Assembly: GCF_020510445.1 (NCBI RefSeq)
Contig: NZ_JAHBAG010000001.1
Location: 4,998,501-5,062,500, forward strand
Source of the DNA: Hydrogenophaga taeniospiralis
GTDB lineage: Bacteria > Pseudomonadota > Gammaproteobacteria > Burkholderiales > Burkholderiaceae_C
DNA: 64,000 nt
Direction: 5' to 3'
The position numbers and the translations under genes were made by a program. A model generated the notes under the pieces. The model was given only the letters and a program-made list of their open reading frames with translations. It made no database searches and was not told where the DNA came from. Of the stretch, positions 1-8,291 are shown piece after piece (within the stretch, counting starts at the first letter, position 1; each line of letters begins with the position of its first letter).

Positions 1-1
1 G

Positions 2-523
2 ACCATCGTGAGACAGGACGATCACCTGGATGCCGACGCCGTCGTCCGCCCCGTGCTCGACATGAACTATGTCCTCTGCGGCTCAGTGCAGTACCTCCAG
101 GTCCATGGTGTTCCCGAGGCACCGGAGGATCTGTCCCGGCATCGCATGGTGCGTCTGCACACCCCTGGCACCCGTCTGCACGCGATCGCCCTCGCCAACC
201 CTGCCGGGGGTGATCGCCGCATCGAAGTCGCGCCTGTCTGGTCCGTGATGTCGAATGACGACGAGACGACGTACCAAGCCGTGTTGGCTGGCGCTGGTCT
301 CACCTTTCTGCCCGAGCTTGCATTGACCGCCCGTCCGCATGGCGGACAACTGCGTCGCGTGCTCGCACCATGGGTCAGCGCTGACGGATTGAAGCTCGTT
401 GCCACCATGCCCAGCAGGCGGTTTCTGCCGCTGCGCACACGCACCTTCCTCGAATTCTTCGTCCAGCACGTTCAGAAAGTGGCGGCGACGGCCAGGGCCG
501 TTCAGCCACCGGCAGTCGCGTAA
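2..523 (+). CDS. LysR-family regulator, C-terminal part (cut by window edge)
   Basis: The reading frame is open from base 2, so the start lies outside the window; only about the last 173 residues are visible. They match the C-terminal half of a LysR substrate-binding domain: a SVQYLQVHG segment followed by PEDLSRHR, which is the usual 'saSpaYLaxhG.P..PeDL..H' stretch, then a late AGAGLTFLPE segment equivalent to the common 'G.GI..LP' loop. The DNA-binding helix-turn-helix is not in the window, so the ligand and target genes cannot be inferred. The next gene is on the opposite strand and convergent. Confidence 0.85.
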   Translation, partial: TIVRQDDHLDADAVVRPVLDMNYVLCGSVQYLQVHGVPEAPEDLSRHRMVRLHTPGTRLHAIALANPAGGDRRIEVAPVWSVMSNDDETTYQAVLAGAGLTFLPELALTARPHGGQLRRVLAPWVSADGLKLVATMPSRRFLPLRTRTFLEFFVQHVQKVAATARAVQPPAVA

Positions 524-572
524 ATGCCCATGAAACCATCACCTACTGGCCGAGTCCTCACGAAGCCTCGCC

Positions 573-1850
573 TCAACGCAGGTTCATGCAGTTGGCGTAA
601 AAGGTGGTGGTGGCGGGCCAGTCGGAGAACACGCCCATCACGCCCACGTCCTTGGCCAGCACGTGCAGGGCGGTGAGCATGTCGCCTTCGTCCTTCACGG
701 CGCTGTCGAAGGTCTGGTAGTACCACCCGTTGTTGCCATCGGCCAGCACGCCCGAGCGCTCCAGCGTCCAGGTGATCAGCCCCAGGCCCGCCGCCTTGGC
801 ATCCTTCGCCGCCTGTGAGGCCACGATCTTGCCGCCCTCCGCGGTCAGCAGCGCAAACATCGGCGGCGCCCAGATGTGGATGCCCTGCGCCTTGTACCCC
901 TTGAGCGTGGCGAGGTCGGGCAGGTCTTTGGGCGAGTCGGCGTCGTCCAGGTAGACCGCCTGCTGGCCAAACGCCGGCTCGTTCTTCACCCAGTACAGCA
1001 GGTCGTCGATGTTGAACGACTGGGCGAACACGTTGCGCGGCGCCACCTGGGCCCGCTTGTACTCGTCCAGCATCTTCTGCGCGTAGGCCTGCTGCGTGAA
1101 GCCGTCGAACGGCATGGTCACGCTGGTGCTCTTGAGTTCGGGCGTCATCTTCACGCCCAGCTGCTTGAACAGCTCGATGCTTTCGGCGTGTGTCAGCAGC
1201 GTGCCGCTGCTCGGGCCCGAGTACAGGTCGGTGCGCCAGTTGGCCGTGCCGCCCAGGTACTGCTCGGGCGTGCGCGCGGCCGGGTTGGAAGCGTCCATCT
1301 TGCCGCGCAGGGTCTTGAACTCGGCCAGCGTGATGTCGCTGGTGCGGCACTCGGCCTTGGCCGGCGTCACCACCTTGCCATCGGCGTCCAGCACGGCGGG
1401 CACGAAAGGCTGGGTGCACTTGGCCGCCAGCGGCGTCACCAGGATGTTGGTCGTCGTGTGCAGGTCGTTCTGCGCGTGGCGGCAGACCAGTTCCTTGTCC
1501 TTGGTGAAGGTCACGTCGCATTCGAGGATGCCCGCGCCCATGCGCGCGGCCGCCACGTAGGACTCGCGTGTGTGCTCGGGGAACTGCATGGGTGCACCGC
1601 GGTGACCGATGGAAAATTCGCGCGGCTTGAAATCACCGCGCCGCGCGCACTGCTGCAGCTCGCGCTTGAGCGGGCCATCGGCCATGCCATCGACCAGAAA
1701 GAACGGGCGCGGGCCCAGCTGGACATGGCTCGGACGCTCGACGACGCCATGGGACGAACGGCTTTGGGTGGCGGACGGCGACTGGGCCAGCGCCGACGCG
1801 GCGGCCAAGCCGAGCACGGCCAGACCCAGAATGCGGGGCAAGAACGACAT
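573..1850 (-). CDS. Periplasmic glycerophosphodiester phosphodiesterase
   Basis: Predicted to hydrolyse glycerophosphodiesters to glycerol-3-phosphate and an alcohol in the periplasm. The start at 1850 is chosen because it gives a clean signal peptide ([15 protein letters not shown], cut near ASALAQ) and has GGAGGGG upstream; the frame itself is open further 5'. The GDPD catalytic pattern is present: HRG at residues 83-85, E92 in PEHT, E110-C-D112 and H125. The 425-residue length is long for bacterial GlpQ-like enzymes (about 330-380). No transporter gene lies next to it, so a glpT partner is not shown. Substrate range is unknown. Confidence 0.88.
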   Translation of the reverse strand: MSFLPRILGLAVLGLAAASALAQSPSATQSRSSHGVVERPSHVQLGPRPFFLVDGMADGPLKRELQQCARRGDFKPREFSIGHRGAPMQFPEHTRESYVAAARMGAGILECDVTFTKDKELVCRHAQNDLHTTTNILVTPLAAKCTQPFVPAVLDADGKVVTPAKAECRTSDITLAEFKTLRGKMDASNPAARTPEQYLGGTANWRTDLYSGPSSGTLLTHAESIELFKQLGVKMTPELKSTSVTMPFDGFTQQAYAQKMLDEYKRAQVAPRNVFAQSFNIDDLLYWVKNEPAFGQQAVYLDDADSPKDLPDLATLKGYKAQGIHIWAPPMFALLTAEGGKIVASQAAKDAKAAGLGLITWTLERSGVLADGNNGWYYQTFDSAVKDEGDMLTALHVLAKDVGVMGVFSDWPATTTFYANCMNLR

Positions 1851-1919
1851 GGGGATTCCCCTCCGGTGGGATGAACGAATGGTGTGTGTTGAGATGTGAC
1901 GTCGGCGGCGTGCGCCCGA

Positions 1920-1938
1920 CCGACGGATCATCCGTCGG
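1920..1938. terminator. Inverted repeat, possible terminator
   Basis: CCGACGG, a 5-nt loop and CCGTCGG form a perfect 7-bp stem between the serine hydrolase stop (1999) and the phosphodiesterase start (1850). It lies 60-80 bp after the end of the minus-strand hydrolase. There is no T-run, so intrinsic termination is uncertain. Confidence 0.35.
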
Positions 1939-1998
1939 GTCCGTGAAGGAGGCATGACAGGCGTGCGGTTCGACCACCCGCGTGGCAGGGTGACTTGC

Positions 1999-3066
1999 TC
2001 AACCCAACGCATCGAAGCGAAACACACCGTGTTCGGCCGGAACGGTGGCGTGCGCCAGCGAAGCGGCCAGAGGCATGCCGCGTTCGCTGTTGGTCAACAA
2101 GACAAACCCGTTGCGGGAAGCGACCGAAACCATGGCAAAGGCCCGGAACCCCGGGTTGTTGCCCCACTGCCAGAGGTAGGGGCCGCCGGCCGCGGTCTCG
2201 ATGCCCCAGCCCTGGCCCCAGGCCAGCCCCAGTGCCGGCTTGGCGGGCATGGGATGGGCCAGCGTCAACGCCAGCAAGGCGGGGTCCGCCAGCCAGGCCG
2301 CCAGCAGGCGCGCGTAATCCGCAGCCGTGGTGTAGAGCGACGCCGCCGCGTTGGGCTCGCGGATGTCAAACCGCACGCGCCCGCCCAGCCACGAAGTGCC
2401 GTCCAGCACCTGTGCGCGGATGTCGTCCGTCAGCCGCAGGCGGGAATGCCGCATGCCGAGCGGATCAAACACACGCTGTGCCACGACCGACTCGATGTCC
2501 TGCCCCGTCACGGCGCTGATGACGGCCTGCAGCAACATATAACCCTCACCGGAATACTGCCAGCGTTCGCCCGGCTCGAACTCGGGAGACAGGGGGCCGC
2601 GCGTCCAGTTCGGCAAACCGGAGCTGTGGTTGAGCAAGGTGCCCAGCGGGATGCGCGCCAGCGTGCTCGCGGGCACATGATCGACAGGGTTGTCGTTCGC
2701 GCTGTTGAACGGCTTCTGACGGTGGACGTAGCCCTCGGGCAGGTAACGCGAGACCGAGGCCCGCAGATCAAGCTGCCCATCGCGAACCAGCTTCAGGGCC
2801 GCGAAAGCGATCACGGGTTTGGTAAGCGACGCCGCCTGGAACACCGGGTCGGAAGGCAACGGACTTGCCGACGTGCAGCCCGACACCAGCACCGGAGCGC
2901 CGGGCCGGCCGGCTTTCAGCGTGACATGGCTCGCCGCGCAGACGCCGAGCCGGGTGGCCAGGGCAGGAAGCGGCTCGCCGCTGTAGCGCGTCAGGTCGGT
3001 CGCGCAGGCAGCCAGCAATGGGGCGCTGGCGCCCGCGAGGAGGAATTCACGGCGGGAAAGAGGCAT
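1999..3066 (-). CDS. Serine hydrolase lipoprotein of the beta-lactamase class C/esterase family
   Basis: A 355-residue member of the class C beta-lactamase/D-alanyl-D-alanine carboxypeptidase/esterase EstB fold. The start at 3066 gives an N-terminus with SRREFL (twin-arginine-like) running into a lipobox LLAAC (Cys21), so export and lipid anchoring are likely. Active-site motifs visible are S80-L-T-K83 (nucleophile and general base) and Y171-S-G173. Family members range from esterases to peptidases, and the substrate cannot be read from sequence. It is upstream of and co-directional with the phosphodiesterase, with a 148-bp gap containing a hairpin, so co-transcription is doubtful. Confidence 0.85.
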   Translation of the reverse strand: MPLSRREFLLAGASAPLLAACATDLTRYSGEPLPALATRLGVCAASHVTLKAGRPGAPVLVSGCTSASPLPSDPVFQAASLTKPVIAFAALKLVRDGQLDLRASVSRYLPEGYVHRQKPFNSANDNPVDHVPASTLARIPLGTLLNHSSGLPNWTRGPLSPEFEPGERWQYSGEGYMLLQAVISAVTGQDIESVVAQRVFDPLGMRHSRLRLTDDIRAQVLDGTSWLGGRVRFDIREPNAAASLYTTAADYARLLAAWLADPALLALTLAHPMPAKPALGLAWGQGWGIETAAGGPYLWQWGNNPGFRAFAMVSVASRNGFVLLTNSERGMPLAASLAHATVPAEHGVFRFDALG

Positions 3067-3176
3067 CACGTTGAATTGGTGGCTTGATTGGATGTCAGCA
3101 CGCTCACCTTGTAGCCACCCGAGCACCACGGCTCTGGTGGACCACCCGAATCACTCAGGGCCACATCAACCCACAC

Positions 3177-4382
3177 CTACTCGAACACTCTCTTGCTGTC
3201 GAACACCGACTCCAAACTTTGAATCAATTGAGCGCTTCCTTGACCGTTGATGGCCCCATTAAATAAAACCGCTCTTGCCAACCTAGATTGAAGGGCGCGA
3301 ATGAATTCAATCGGATAGGTATCATTTTTTGCGCCCTCCAAAGCATTTTTGTAACCCAAGGCTATGGCGTTAAGCAAGTGATTTGCCGCCACGTTGTAAT
3401 TTTTTCGCACCCCCCGTCCATTCAAATAAAAAATGTAGAGGTTGTAATGTCCAATCGAATTACCTGCCTTAGCCGCAAAACTCGCGTACTCGACCGCTTT
3501 TTTATAATCGATAGGTGCACCATAGGTGCCTGTGGAATAAACGAACGACAAGTCGGCCGCACTTTTTTCCGAACCCTGTTCATATCCTTTCTGAAAATGA
3601 TCGATGGCCTTTTTATAATCCTGAGGAACCCCTGATGCCCCATGAAGGTAGATGGAGCCCAATTCATTGTGTGAGTAGCCGAAGTCATCAATATTGCCTG
3701 CGACAGCCTTTTCGAAGTTGCTGATGGCTTGCTTGACGTCGGGCGGCGTCTGAATCATGTATGTAATGCCCAGAAGGGCATAGGCGCGGACAGTTCCGGC
3801 TGCCCCGGCAGACTCCATCAGCCCAATCCCTTTGGCCTTCTCGGCTGCGACAACTCCATTCTCGGTCGCCATGCAATATCCCGCTTCTGCCATGGCGTCG
3901 CCGCGACTGGCATCAGCTTTGAAGGCTTTTTGAAAGTAGCTGCAGGCCTCGTCTGGTTTGTGGCTGCTGCTGAGCATCTTTCCCGCGTTCACCAAGGCGT
4001 TGACGCTTCCAAGGGCCGCCGCTTTCTCAAAGTAAGTGAGTGCAACATCAAAATTCGGCGGTACTCCACCAAGACGCGCGGATGTTGGGTCGTACAGCAG
4101 CCCCATGTAGTTGAGCGCGCGCAGATCATCATCAGCAGCAGCAGCGCGAAGAGCCTGTAGCGTGACAGGATCATTTGCCTTCAAGCCAGCGTCAATTTTT
4201 CCCCCTTCCTCGTCGGTATACGACAAGGGCACTGGCAGGACCCGAAGGTTATTGCTTGGAGTAATCCAGAACCCGGATCCGAAAACGAGTATGGCGACCG
4301 CCAAAGGCCCCATCAACCAGGCCAGCCGATAGGTCTTTGAGTCCAGCCAGGCGCTGGAATGTGCTTTGAGGATGGCATTCAT
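3177..4382 (-). CDS. Membrane-anchored Sel1-like repeat protein
   Basis: A 401-residue protein with one N-terminal membrane segment (about residues 20-40) followed by a series of roughly 36-residue Sel1-like repeats (for example the stretch with MGLLYDP and YFEKAAALG, later YFQKAF and AIDHFQKGYEQG). Sel1 repeats are alpha-alpha scaffolds that bind other proteins, so an adaptor or assembly role outside the cytoplasm or at the membrane is plausible. It is the last gene of a tight minus-strand cassette, starting 5 bp after the second AAA+ gene. Base composition is clearly less GC-rich than the flagellar genes, particularly near 3290-3640, which hints at transfer. No known function can be assigned. 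Confidence 0.8.
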   Translation of the reverse strand: MNAILKAHSSAWLDSKTYRLAWLMGPLAVAILVFGSGFWITPSNNLRVLPVPLSYTDEEGGKIDAGLKANDPVTLQALRAAAADDDLRALNYMGLLYDPTSARLGGVPPNFDVALTYFEKAAALGSVNALVNAGKMLSSSHKPDEACSYFQKAFKADASRGDAMAEAGYCMATENGVVAAEKAKGIGLMESAGAAGTVRAYALLGITYMIQTPPDVKQAISNFEKAVAGNIDDFGYSHNELGSIYLHGASGVPQDYKKAIDHFQKGYEQGSEKSAADLSFVYSTGTYGAPIDYKKAVEYASFAAKAGNSIGHYNLYIFYLNGRGVRKNYNVAANHLLNAIALGYKNALEGAKNDTYPIEFIRALQSRLARAVLFNGAINGQGSAQLIQSLESVFDSKRVFE

Positions 4383-4387
4383 CGGTG

Positions 4388-5494
4388 TTACCTCGAGCGC
4401 CCAAGCGCTGCAATCAGGTCTGCTTCGTTGAGTTCGGTGAGGCTTTCACTGAGGGTCGACGCAATGCGAAGAGCATGCTCTTCACGCGCCCGCTCCAGCA
4501 AAGTCCGCATCTCGCGTGCATTGGCCCAGGCTCTGTCATTCGCACGAACAGACAACCAGGGACGGACGATGTTCTTGTAGTGACCCGGGAGCGTGAACTG
4601 CTGTGCCGCCGCCATGTTGGCGAAGATGTCGAGCAATTCATCTTCCGCATAGTTGGCGAAGTGCAATTGCTTGGTGAACCGGCTGGCCAGTCCAGGATTT
4701 GAATTGATGAATGTTGCCATTTCACGGGGGTATCCGGCGGCGATCACAACGATCCGGCTGCGGTTGTCCTCCATGAACTTGAGAAGGGTGTCGATCGACT
4801 CCTGACCAAAGCCCTGGCCCCCTTGTGCATCGCCTGCCAATGTGTAGGCTTCATCGATGAAAAGAACACCGTCAAGGGCTTCCTTGCACTTTTCCAGTGT
4901 TTTGATGGCGGTCTGTCCGACGTACCCGGCCACGAGCGCGGCGCGATCCACCTCGACCACATGGCCCTTCCGGACCACCTTCAGTGCCTTGAAGATGTCG
5001 CCCAGGATCCGGGCCACTTCGGTCTTGCCGACACCGGGCGCACCCGAGAACACCATGTGCTGGCTCATCGCAGTGACACTGAGTCCTGCTTCGGCGCGGC
5101 GCTGTTCCACCTGTATGCGCGCGACCAAACCTCGGACCTCATCCTTTACCGCTTGCAACCCGGTCATGCTGTCCAGGCGATTCAGACAGGCTTGTACAGG
5201 GTCCAGGCGCTCAGGCTCCGCCTCTTCATCGGAGGTGATGAGGATGGGGCGAACAGTGCTCCCTGCACGCATGGCGCGTCGAGCGTCGATGGTCGCACTG
5301 AGCTTCAACGCGATATATGTTCCGATGGCACCAATGATCAGAAGCAAGGACAACCTAAAGAGGTTGCCCGATGCAAGAAGCGTGCTCCATGGGTGACTGG
5401 CGGCAAAGTGAAACCCTGCCAGCAACGCCAGCAACGCCAGCACCTGCAGACCGAGATACGCTGCAAAGCTTGTTCGGATGTCCGTGGCGTTCAT
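4388..5494 (-). CDS. Membrane-anchored CbbX/SpoVK-like AAA+ ATPase (paralogue B)
   Basis: A 368-residue protein with two N-terminal membrane segments (about 13-32 and 45-64), a linker, and one AAA+ module: Walker A GAPGVGKT at 151-158, an aromatic pore-loop motif GYVGQT near 190, Walker B LFIDEAYTL near 211-219, and NSNPGLASRF in the second region of homology, as in CbbX, SpoVK and EccA-type ATPases. Soluble CbbX remodels Rubisco; a membrane-tethered version with no Rubisco genes nearby must act on something else. It starts 11 bp after paralogue A ends. The target protein is unknown. Confidence 0.85.
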   Translation of the reverse strand: MNATDIRTSFAAYLGLQVLALLALLAGFHFAASHPWSTLLASGNLFRLSLLLIIGAIGTYIALKLSATIDARRAMRAGSTVRPILITSDEEAEPERLDPVQACLNRLDSMTGLQAVKDEVRGLVARIQVEQRRAEAGLSVTAMSQHMVFSGAPGVGKTEVARILGDIFKALKVVRKGHVVEVDRAALVAGYVGQTAIKTLEKCKEALDGVLFIDEAYTLAGDAQGGQGFGQESIDTLLKFMEDNRSRIVVIAAGYPREMATFINSNPGLASRFTKQLHFANYAEDELLDIFANMAAAQQFTLPGHYKNIVRPWLSVRANDRAWANAREMRTLLERAREEHALRIASTLSESLTELNEADLIAALGRSR

Positions 5495-5505
5495 TTGATG
5501 TCGTC

Positions 5506-6600
5506 CTACAGCTTCGCGATGGCCGACTCAATGTCGTCCAGGGAGATGTGTTGAATGGTGTGGCCGAACTCCGCAGACGTGGCCAGGCGGTTGGCCTGCT
5601 CTTCACAGACCCGCTCGAACAGGTTGCGGATGGATCGGGCATTGCCCCATTCGGCTGACTTCATGCGGTCGGCAAACCACGGCTTGAGCAGACGCTCCAG
5701 TCCTGCATCGGGAAGCTCATACTGGCGCTCCCGGGCAATGCGCTGGAAGATGGCGAAGAGCTCCGATGGTCGGTATGCCGGAAAGTCGATGGTCTTTGCG
5801 AACCGGCTGGCCAAGCCAGGATTGCTGGAGACGAAACGCCTCATTTCATTGGGATAGCCCGCGACGATCACGATGATCCGTGAGCGGTGGTCTTCCATGA
5901 ACTTGAGCAGAACCTCAATGGCTTCTTTGCCAAATCCGCCGCCATCGGCGCTTCCGTCAGCCAGGGAATAGGCCTCATCGATGAACAGCACACCATCGAG
6001 CGCACGTTTGCAGATGGCCAGGGTGCGTTCAGCGGTCTGACCGACATACCCGGCCACCAGGTCTGAACGATCCACTTCCACCAGGTGTCCACTCTCTAGC
6101 ACGCCCAGCGTTCTGTACACGGCGCCCAACTGGCGTGCGATCTCGGTTTTACCGACACCCGGGGGACCTGTGAACACCATGTGCTGGCTCGTCGCCGTGA
6201 CGCTCATGTTCTGCAAACGGCGCTGCTGTTCGATCTGAAGGCGTGAGAGGAGTGAATTGATCTCGCGTTTGACCGAGTTGAGCCCGACCATGGACTCGAT
6301 TTGCTCGATGGGCTTGTTCGGGGACTCAGAAGATTCGAACGCGGGTGGAGCCACAAAACTGCGCCATACGCCGTTCGACTCATAGGTGGTGCCCCGAATC
6401 GCCAGACGGGCCGAGGCGTATGTCAGGAGCAGCGCAACGGAGAAAAGGAGCAGTGCAACAGCGATTTTGGTGACGGTCTCGCTGTATGCCATGCCGACCC
6501 AAGGGGCCTTTTCCGGGGTGGTGATCCAGACCGTCAGGAAAACGCCGAATACGGTGATCAGAAGTAGAGGAATGTAGAAGCGAATAGAGGATGCATTCAT
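5506..6600 (-). CDS. Membrane-anchored CbbX/SpoVK-like AAA+ ATPase (paralogue A)
   Basis: A 364-residue paralogue of the next gene downstream, with the same plan: two N-terminal membrane helices (about 8-28 and 43-65), linker, then an AAA+ domain with Walker A GPPGVGKT (145-152), pore loop GYVGQT near 185 and Walker B GVLFIDEAYSL (203-213), followed by SSNPGLASRF. Both ATPases look catalytically intact, so they may form a mixed ring or act on two targets. It starts 6 bp after the preceding gene, with AGGTGA as a plausible ribosome site. Function unknown; remodelling or assembly of a membrane complex is an inference from the family. Confidence 0.85.
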   Translation of the reverse strand: MNASSIRFYIPLLLITVFGVFLTVWITTPEKAPWVGMAYSETVTKIAVALLLFSVALLLTYASARLAIRGTTYESNGVWRSFVAPPAFESSESPNKPIEQIESMVGLNSVKREINSLLSRLQIEQQRRLQNMSVTATSQHMVFTGPPGVGKTEIARQLGAVYRTLGVLESGHLVEVDRSDLVAGYVGQTAERTLAICKRALDGVLFIDEAYSLADGSADGGGFGKEAIEVLLKFMEDHRSRIIVIVAGYPNEMRRFVSSNPGLASRFAKTIDFPAYRPSELFAIFQRIARERQYELPDAGLERLLKPWFADRMKSAEWGNARSIRNLFERVCEEQANRLATSAEFGHTIQHISLDDIESAIAKL

Positions 6601-6606
6601 GACCGA

Positions 6607-7281
6607 TCACCTGCAGTTTGGGTTGATATTCCAGACCACCGGGATGTTGACGGTTGTCGTTGACGGGAAATTCAGCTCCATACCCGGCGACAACGACAAA
6701 ACACCATGCTCTGCATTGCCCTCCACCACCAACACGCCTTTGCCTGTTTCGTAGGGGGCAGGAAACGGGATGATGAATGCCATGGGCCCCTTTGCCAGCG
6801 AGTACCAGCGGGACGTGTACGTACCGGACGTGATGCGAACCTGGCCTTGACTCTGAGGGGTCGAAATCAGTGTGAGACGAGCGATCGCCTCTGGGCAACG
6901 ACTGGATGGTTCCTGATTGGTGCTCGCGAGCCCCGCTGTCAACGTCGGGCGGAACGCCGCATATTCTTCTGGCGACATGGGCACCAGGGTGTAGGTGGCT
7001 CCCGACGGATTCTCCGCAATGGACGGCTGCGCGGATGAAGATGTCGCAATGTTGGAAAAGCGCGAGGGGGTCGGCAATGCCGCGCTGAGCATGCCCCATG
7101 CACCCAGGGTGGTGACCAGCGAAGCAGATCCGGCGACGATGGCGCCCCGTCGACTCATTGAAGGGGGTGGTGGGTGTGGCGAGCTCGGTGCCTGATGGGA
7201 CGCCGAAGAATGTGCCGCCATCCCGGCGGCTTTCGGCTGACCAGACGCAATGGCCGCCGCACTCTGCTTCTCAGTTTTCAC
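6607..7281 (-). CDS. Hypothetical exported or membrane-anchored protein, first gene of AAA+ cassette
   Basis: I do not recognise this 224-residue protein. It starts with GTG at 7281 (AGGGA lies 8 bases upstream). Residues 1-41 are Ala/Ser/Pro-rich with a PHPPPP run; then SMSRRGAIVAG leads into a hydrophobic segment (about 46-68). This could be a signal anchor or an unusual late twin-arginine signal. The remaining roughly 155 residues contain two cysteines (one in SRCPEA, one in the terminal NPNCR) that could form a disulfide if the domain is outside the cytoplasm. Being first in the operon with two AAA+ proteins and a Sel1 protein, it is a candidate client or surface component of that system. 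Confidence 0.65.
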   Translation of the reverse strand: MKTEKQSAAAIASGQPKAAGMAAHSSASHQAPSSPHPPPPSMSRRGAIVAGSASLVTTLGAWGMLSAALPTPSRFSNIATSSSAQPSIAENPSGATYTLVPMSPEEYAAFRPTLTAGLASTNQEPSSRCPEAIARLTLISTPQSQGQVRITSGTYTSRWYSLAKGPMAFIIPFPAPYETGKGVLVVEGNAEHGVLSLSPGMELNFPSTTTVNIPVVWNINPNCR

Positions 7282-7322
7282 GTGTTTTCCCTGGCTTATT
7301 TATGCTGTCCGACTGACCCAAC

Positions 7323-7328
7323 AGTATA
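7323..7328 (-). promoter_or_regulatory. Possible -10 element for the AAA+ cassette
   Basis: On the minus strand the hexamer is TATACT, placing transcription start about 35 bases before the GTG at 7281. The matching -35 region is weak. The surrounding 7282-7420 stretch is notably AT-rich compared with the rest of the window. Confidence 0.3.
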
Positions 7329-7462
7329 TGTTTTCGCATCTGCAAGGCCATTTATTGACCCGAAAGCATTCAACCAATGGCGCGGACTCTGACCGAGACC
7401 GTCGATCAGATCGATCGTTGGGGAAACAGTATCTAAAGACCGAGAAGGGCGTACCGCCAGGG

Positions 7463-7520
7463 CGTTCGAGACAGGGGCTCGAACGAAACCTCGTTGAGGC
7501 AGGATGAATCCACCTCAACG
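7463..7520. repeat. Two adjacent perfect 8-bp inverted repeats between queC and the AAA+ cassette
   Basis: CGTTCGAG (7463-7470), 7-nt loop, CTCGAACG (7478-7485) is one stem; CGTTGAGG (7492-7499), 13-nt loop, CCTCAACG (7513-7520) is another, overlapping the queC stop codon. They may end transcription of the queC unit before the cassette. No T-run follows on the minus strand. Confidence 0.45.
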
Positions 7521-8255
7521 GGGGTAGCGATACCCCGCCCACCCCCGCGCCCGCAGCTCACAAGCCGGGCAGCTCCCGCAGCCATAGCCCCAGTCCTGCC
7601 GGTGCGCGCGGTCGCCGAGGTAGCAGGTGTGGGTGTGTTCCACGATCAGGTTGACCAGCGCCTGGCCGCCTCCGGGCACGCCCGAGGCCTGGCCCAGTTC
7701 TTCGGCCAGGCGCCAGGTGGCGGCTTTGTCGATCCACATGAGCGGGGTGTCGATCAGGAAGCGGTGGTCCATGCCGAGCGAGAGCGCGACCTGCAGGGCT
7801 TTCATGGTGTCGTCGCGGCAGTCGGGGTAGCCGCTGAAGTCGGTTTCGCAGACGCCGGTGACGATGACCTGGATGCCGCGGCGGTAGGCGAGCGCGGCGG
7901 CGAGCGTCAAGAACAGCAGGTTGCGCCCGGGCACGAAGGTGTTGGGCAGGCCGCTGGCTTCCATGCGGAAGGCCATGTCGCGCGTGAGCGAGGTTTCGCT
8001 CACTTTGCCGAGCACGGCGAGGTCGAGCACGTGGTCCTCGCCCAGGCGCTCGCTCCAGGCGGGAAAGCGCTCGCGCAGTTCGCGCAGCACGACGGTGCGG
8101 GCCTGCAGCTCGACGCTGTGGCGCTGGCCGTAGTCGAAGCCCAGGGTTTCGACGCGCGGGTAGCGCGAGAGAGCCTGGGCCAGGCAGGTGGTGGAGTCCT
8201 GGCCGCCCGAGAACAGGACGAGTGCGCTGGTGTGGTGGGGGGGCTGGTTTTGCAT
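7515..8255 (-). CDS. queC: 7-cyano-7-deazaguanine synthase QueC
   Basis: Converts 7-carboxy-7-deazaguanine, ammonia and ATP into preQ0 in the cytoplasm, a step of queuosine biosynthesis. The PP-loop SGGQDS is at residues 16-21. The C-terminal zinc-binding cysteines are seen as CYLGDR, then CGSCPAC. At 246 residues it is slightly longer than the usual 220-235. It follows the EAL/HDOD gene by 36 bp on the same strand; no other queuosine genes (queD, queE) are in the window, so the pathway must be completed elsewhere. Confidence 0.95.
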   Translation of the reverse strand: MQNQPPHHTSALVLFSGGQDSTTCLAQALSRYPRVETLGFDYGQRHSVELQARTVVLRELRERFPAWSERLGEDHVLDLAVLGKVSETSLTRDMAFRMEASGLPNTFVPGRNLLFLTLAAALAYRRGIQVIVTGVCETDFSGYPDCRDDTMKALQVALSLGMDHRFLIDTPLMWIDKAATWRLAEELGQASGVPGGGQALVNLIVEHTHTCYLGDRAHRQDWGYGCGSCPACELRARGWAGYRYPR

Positions 8256-8291
8256 CGCGCGATGGTAGCGCGGCTGCGGCTTGCGCTGGGG

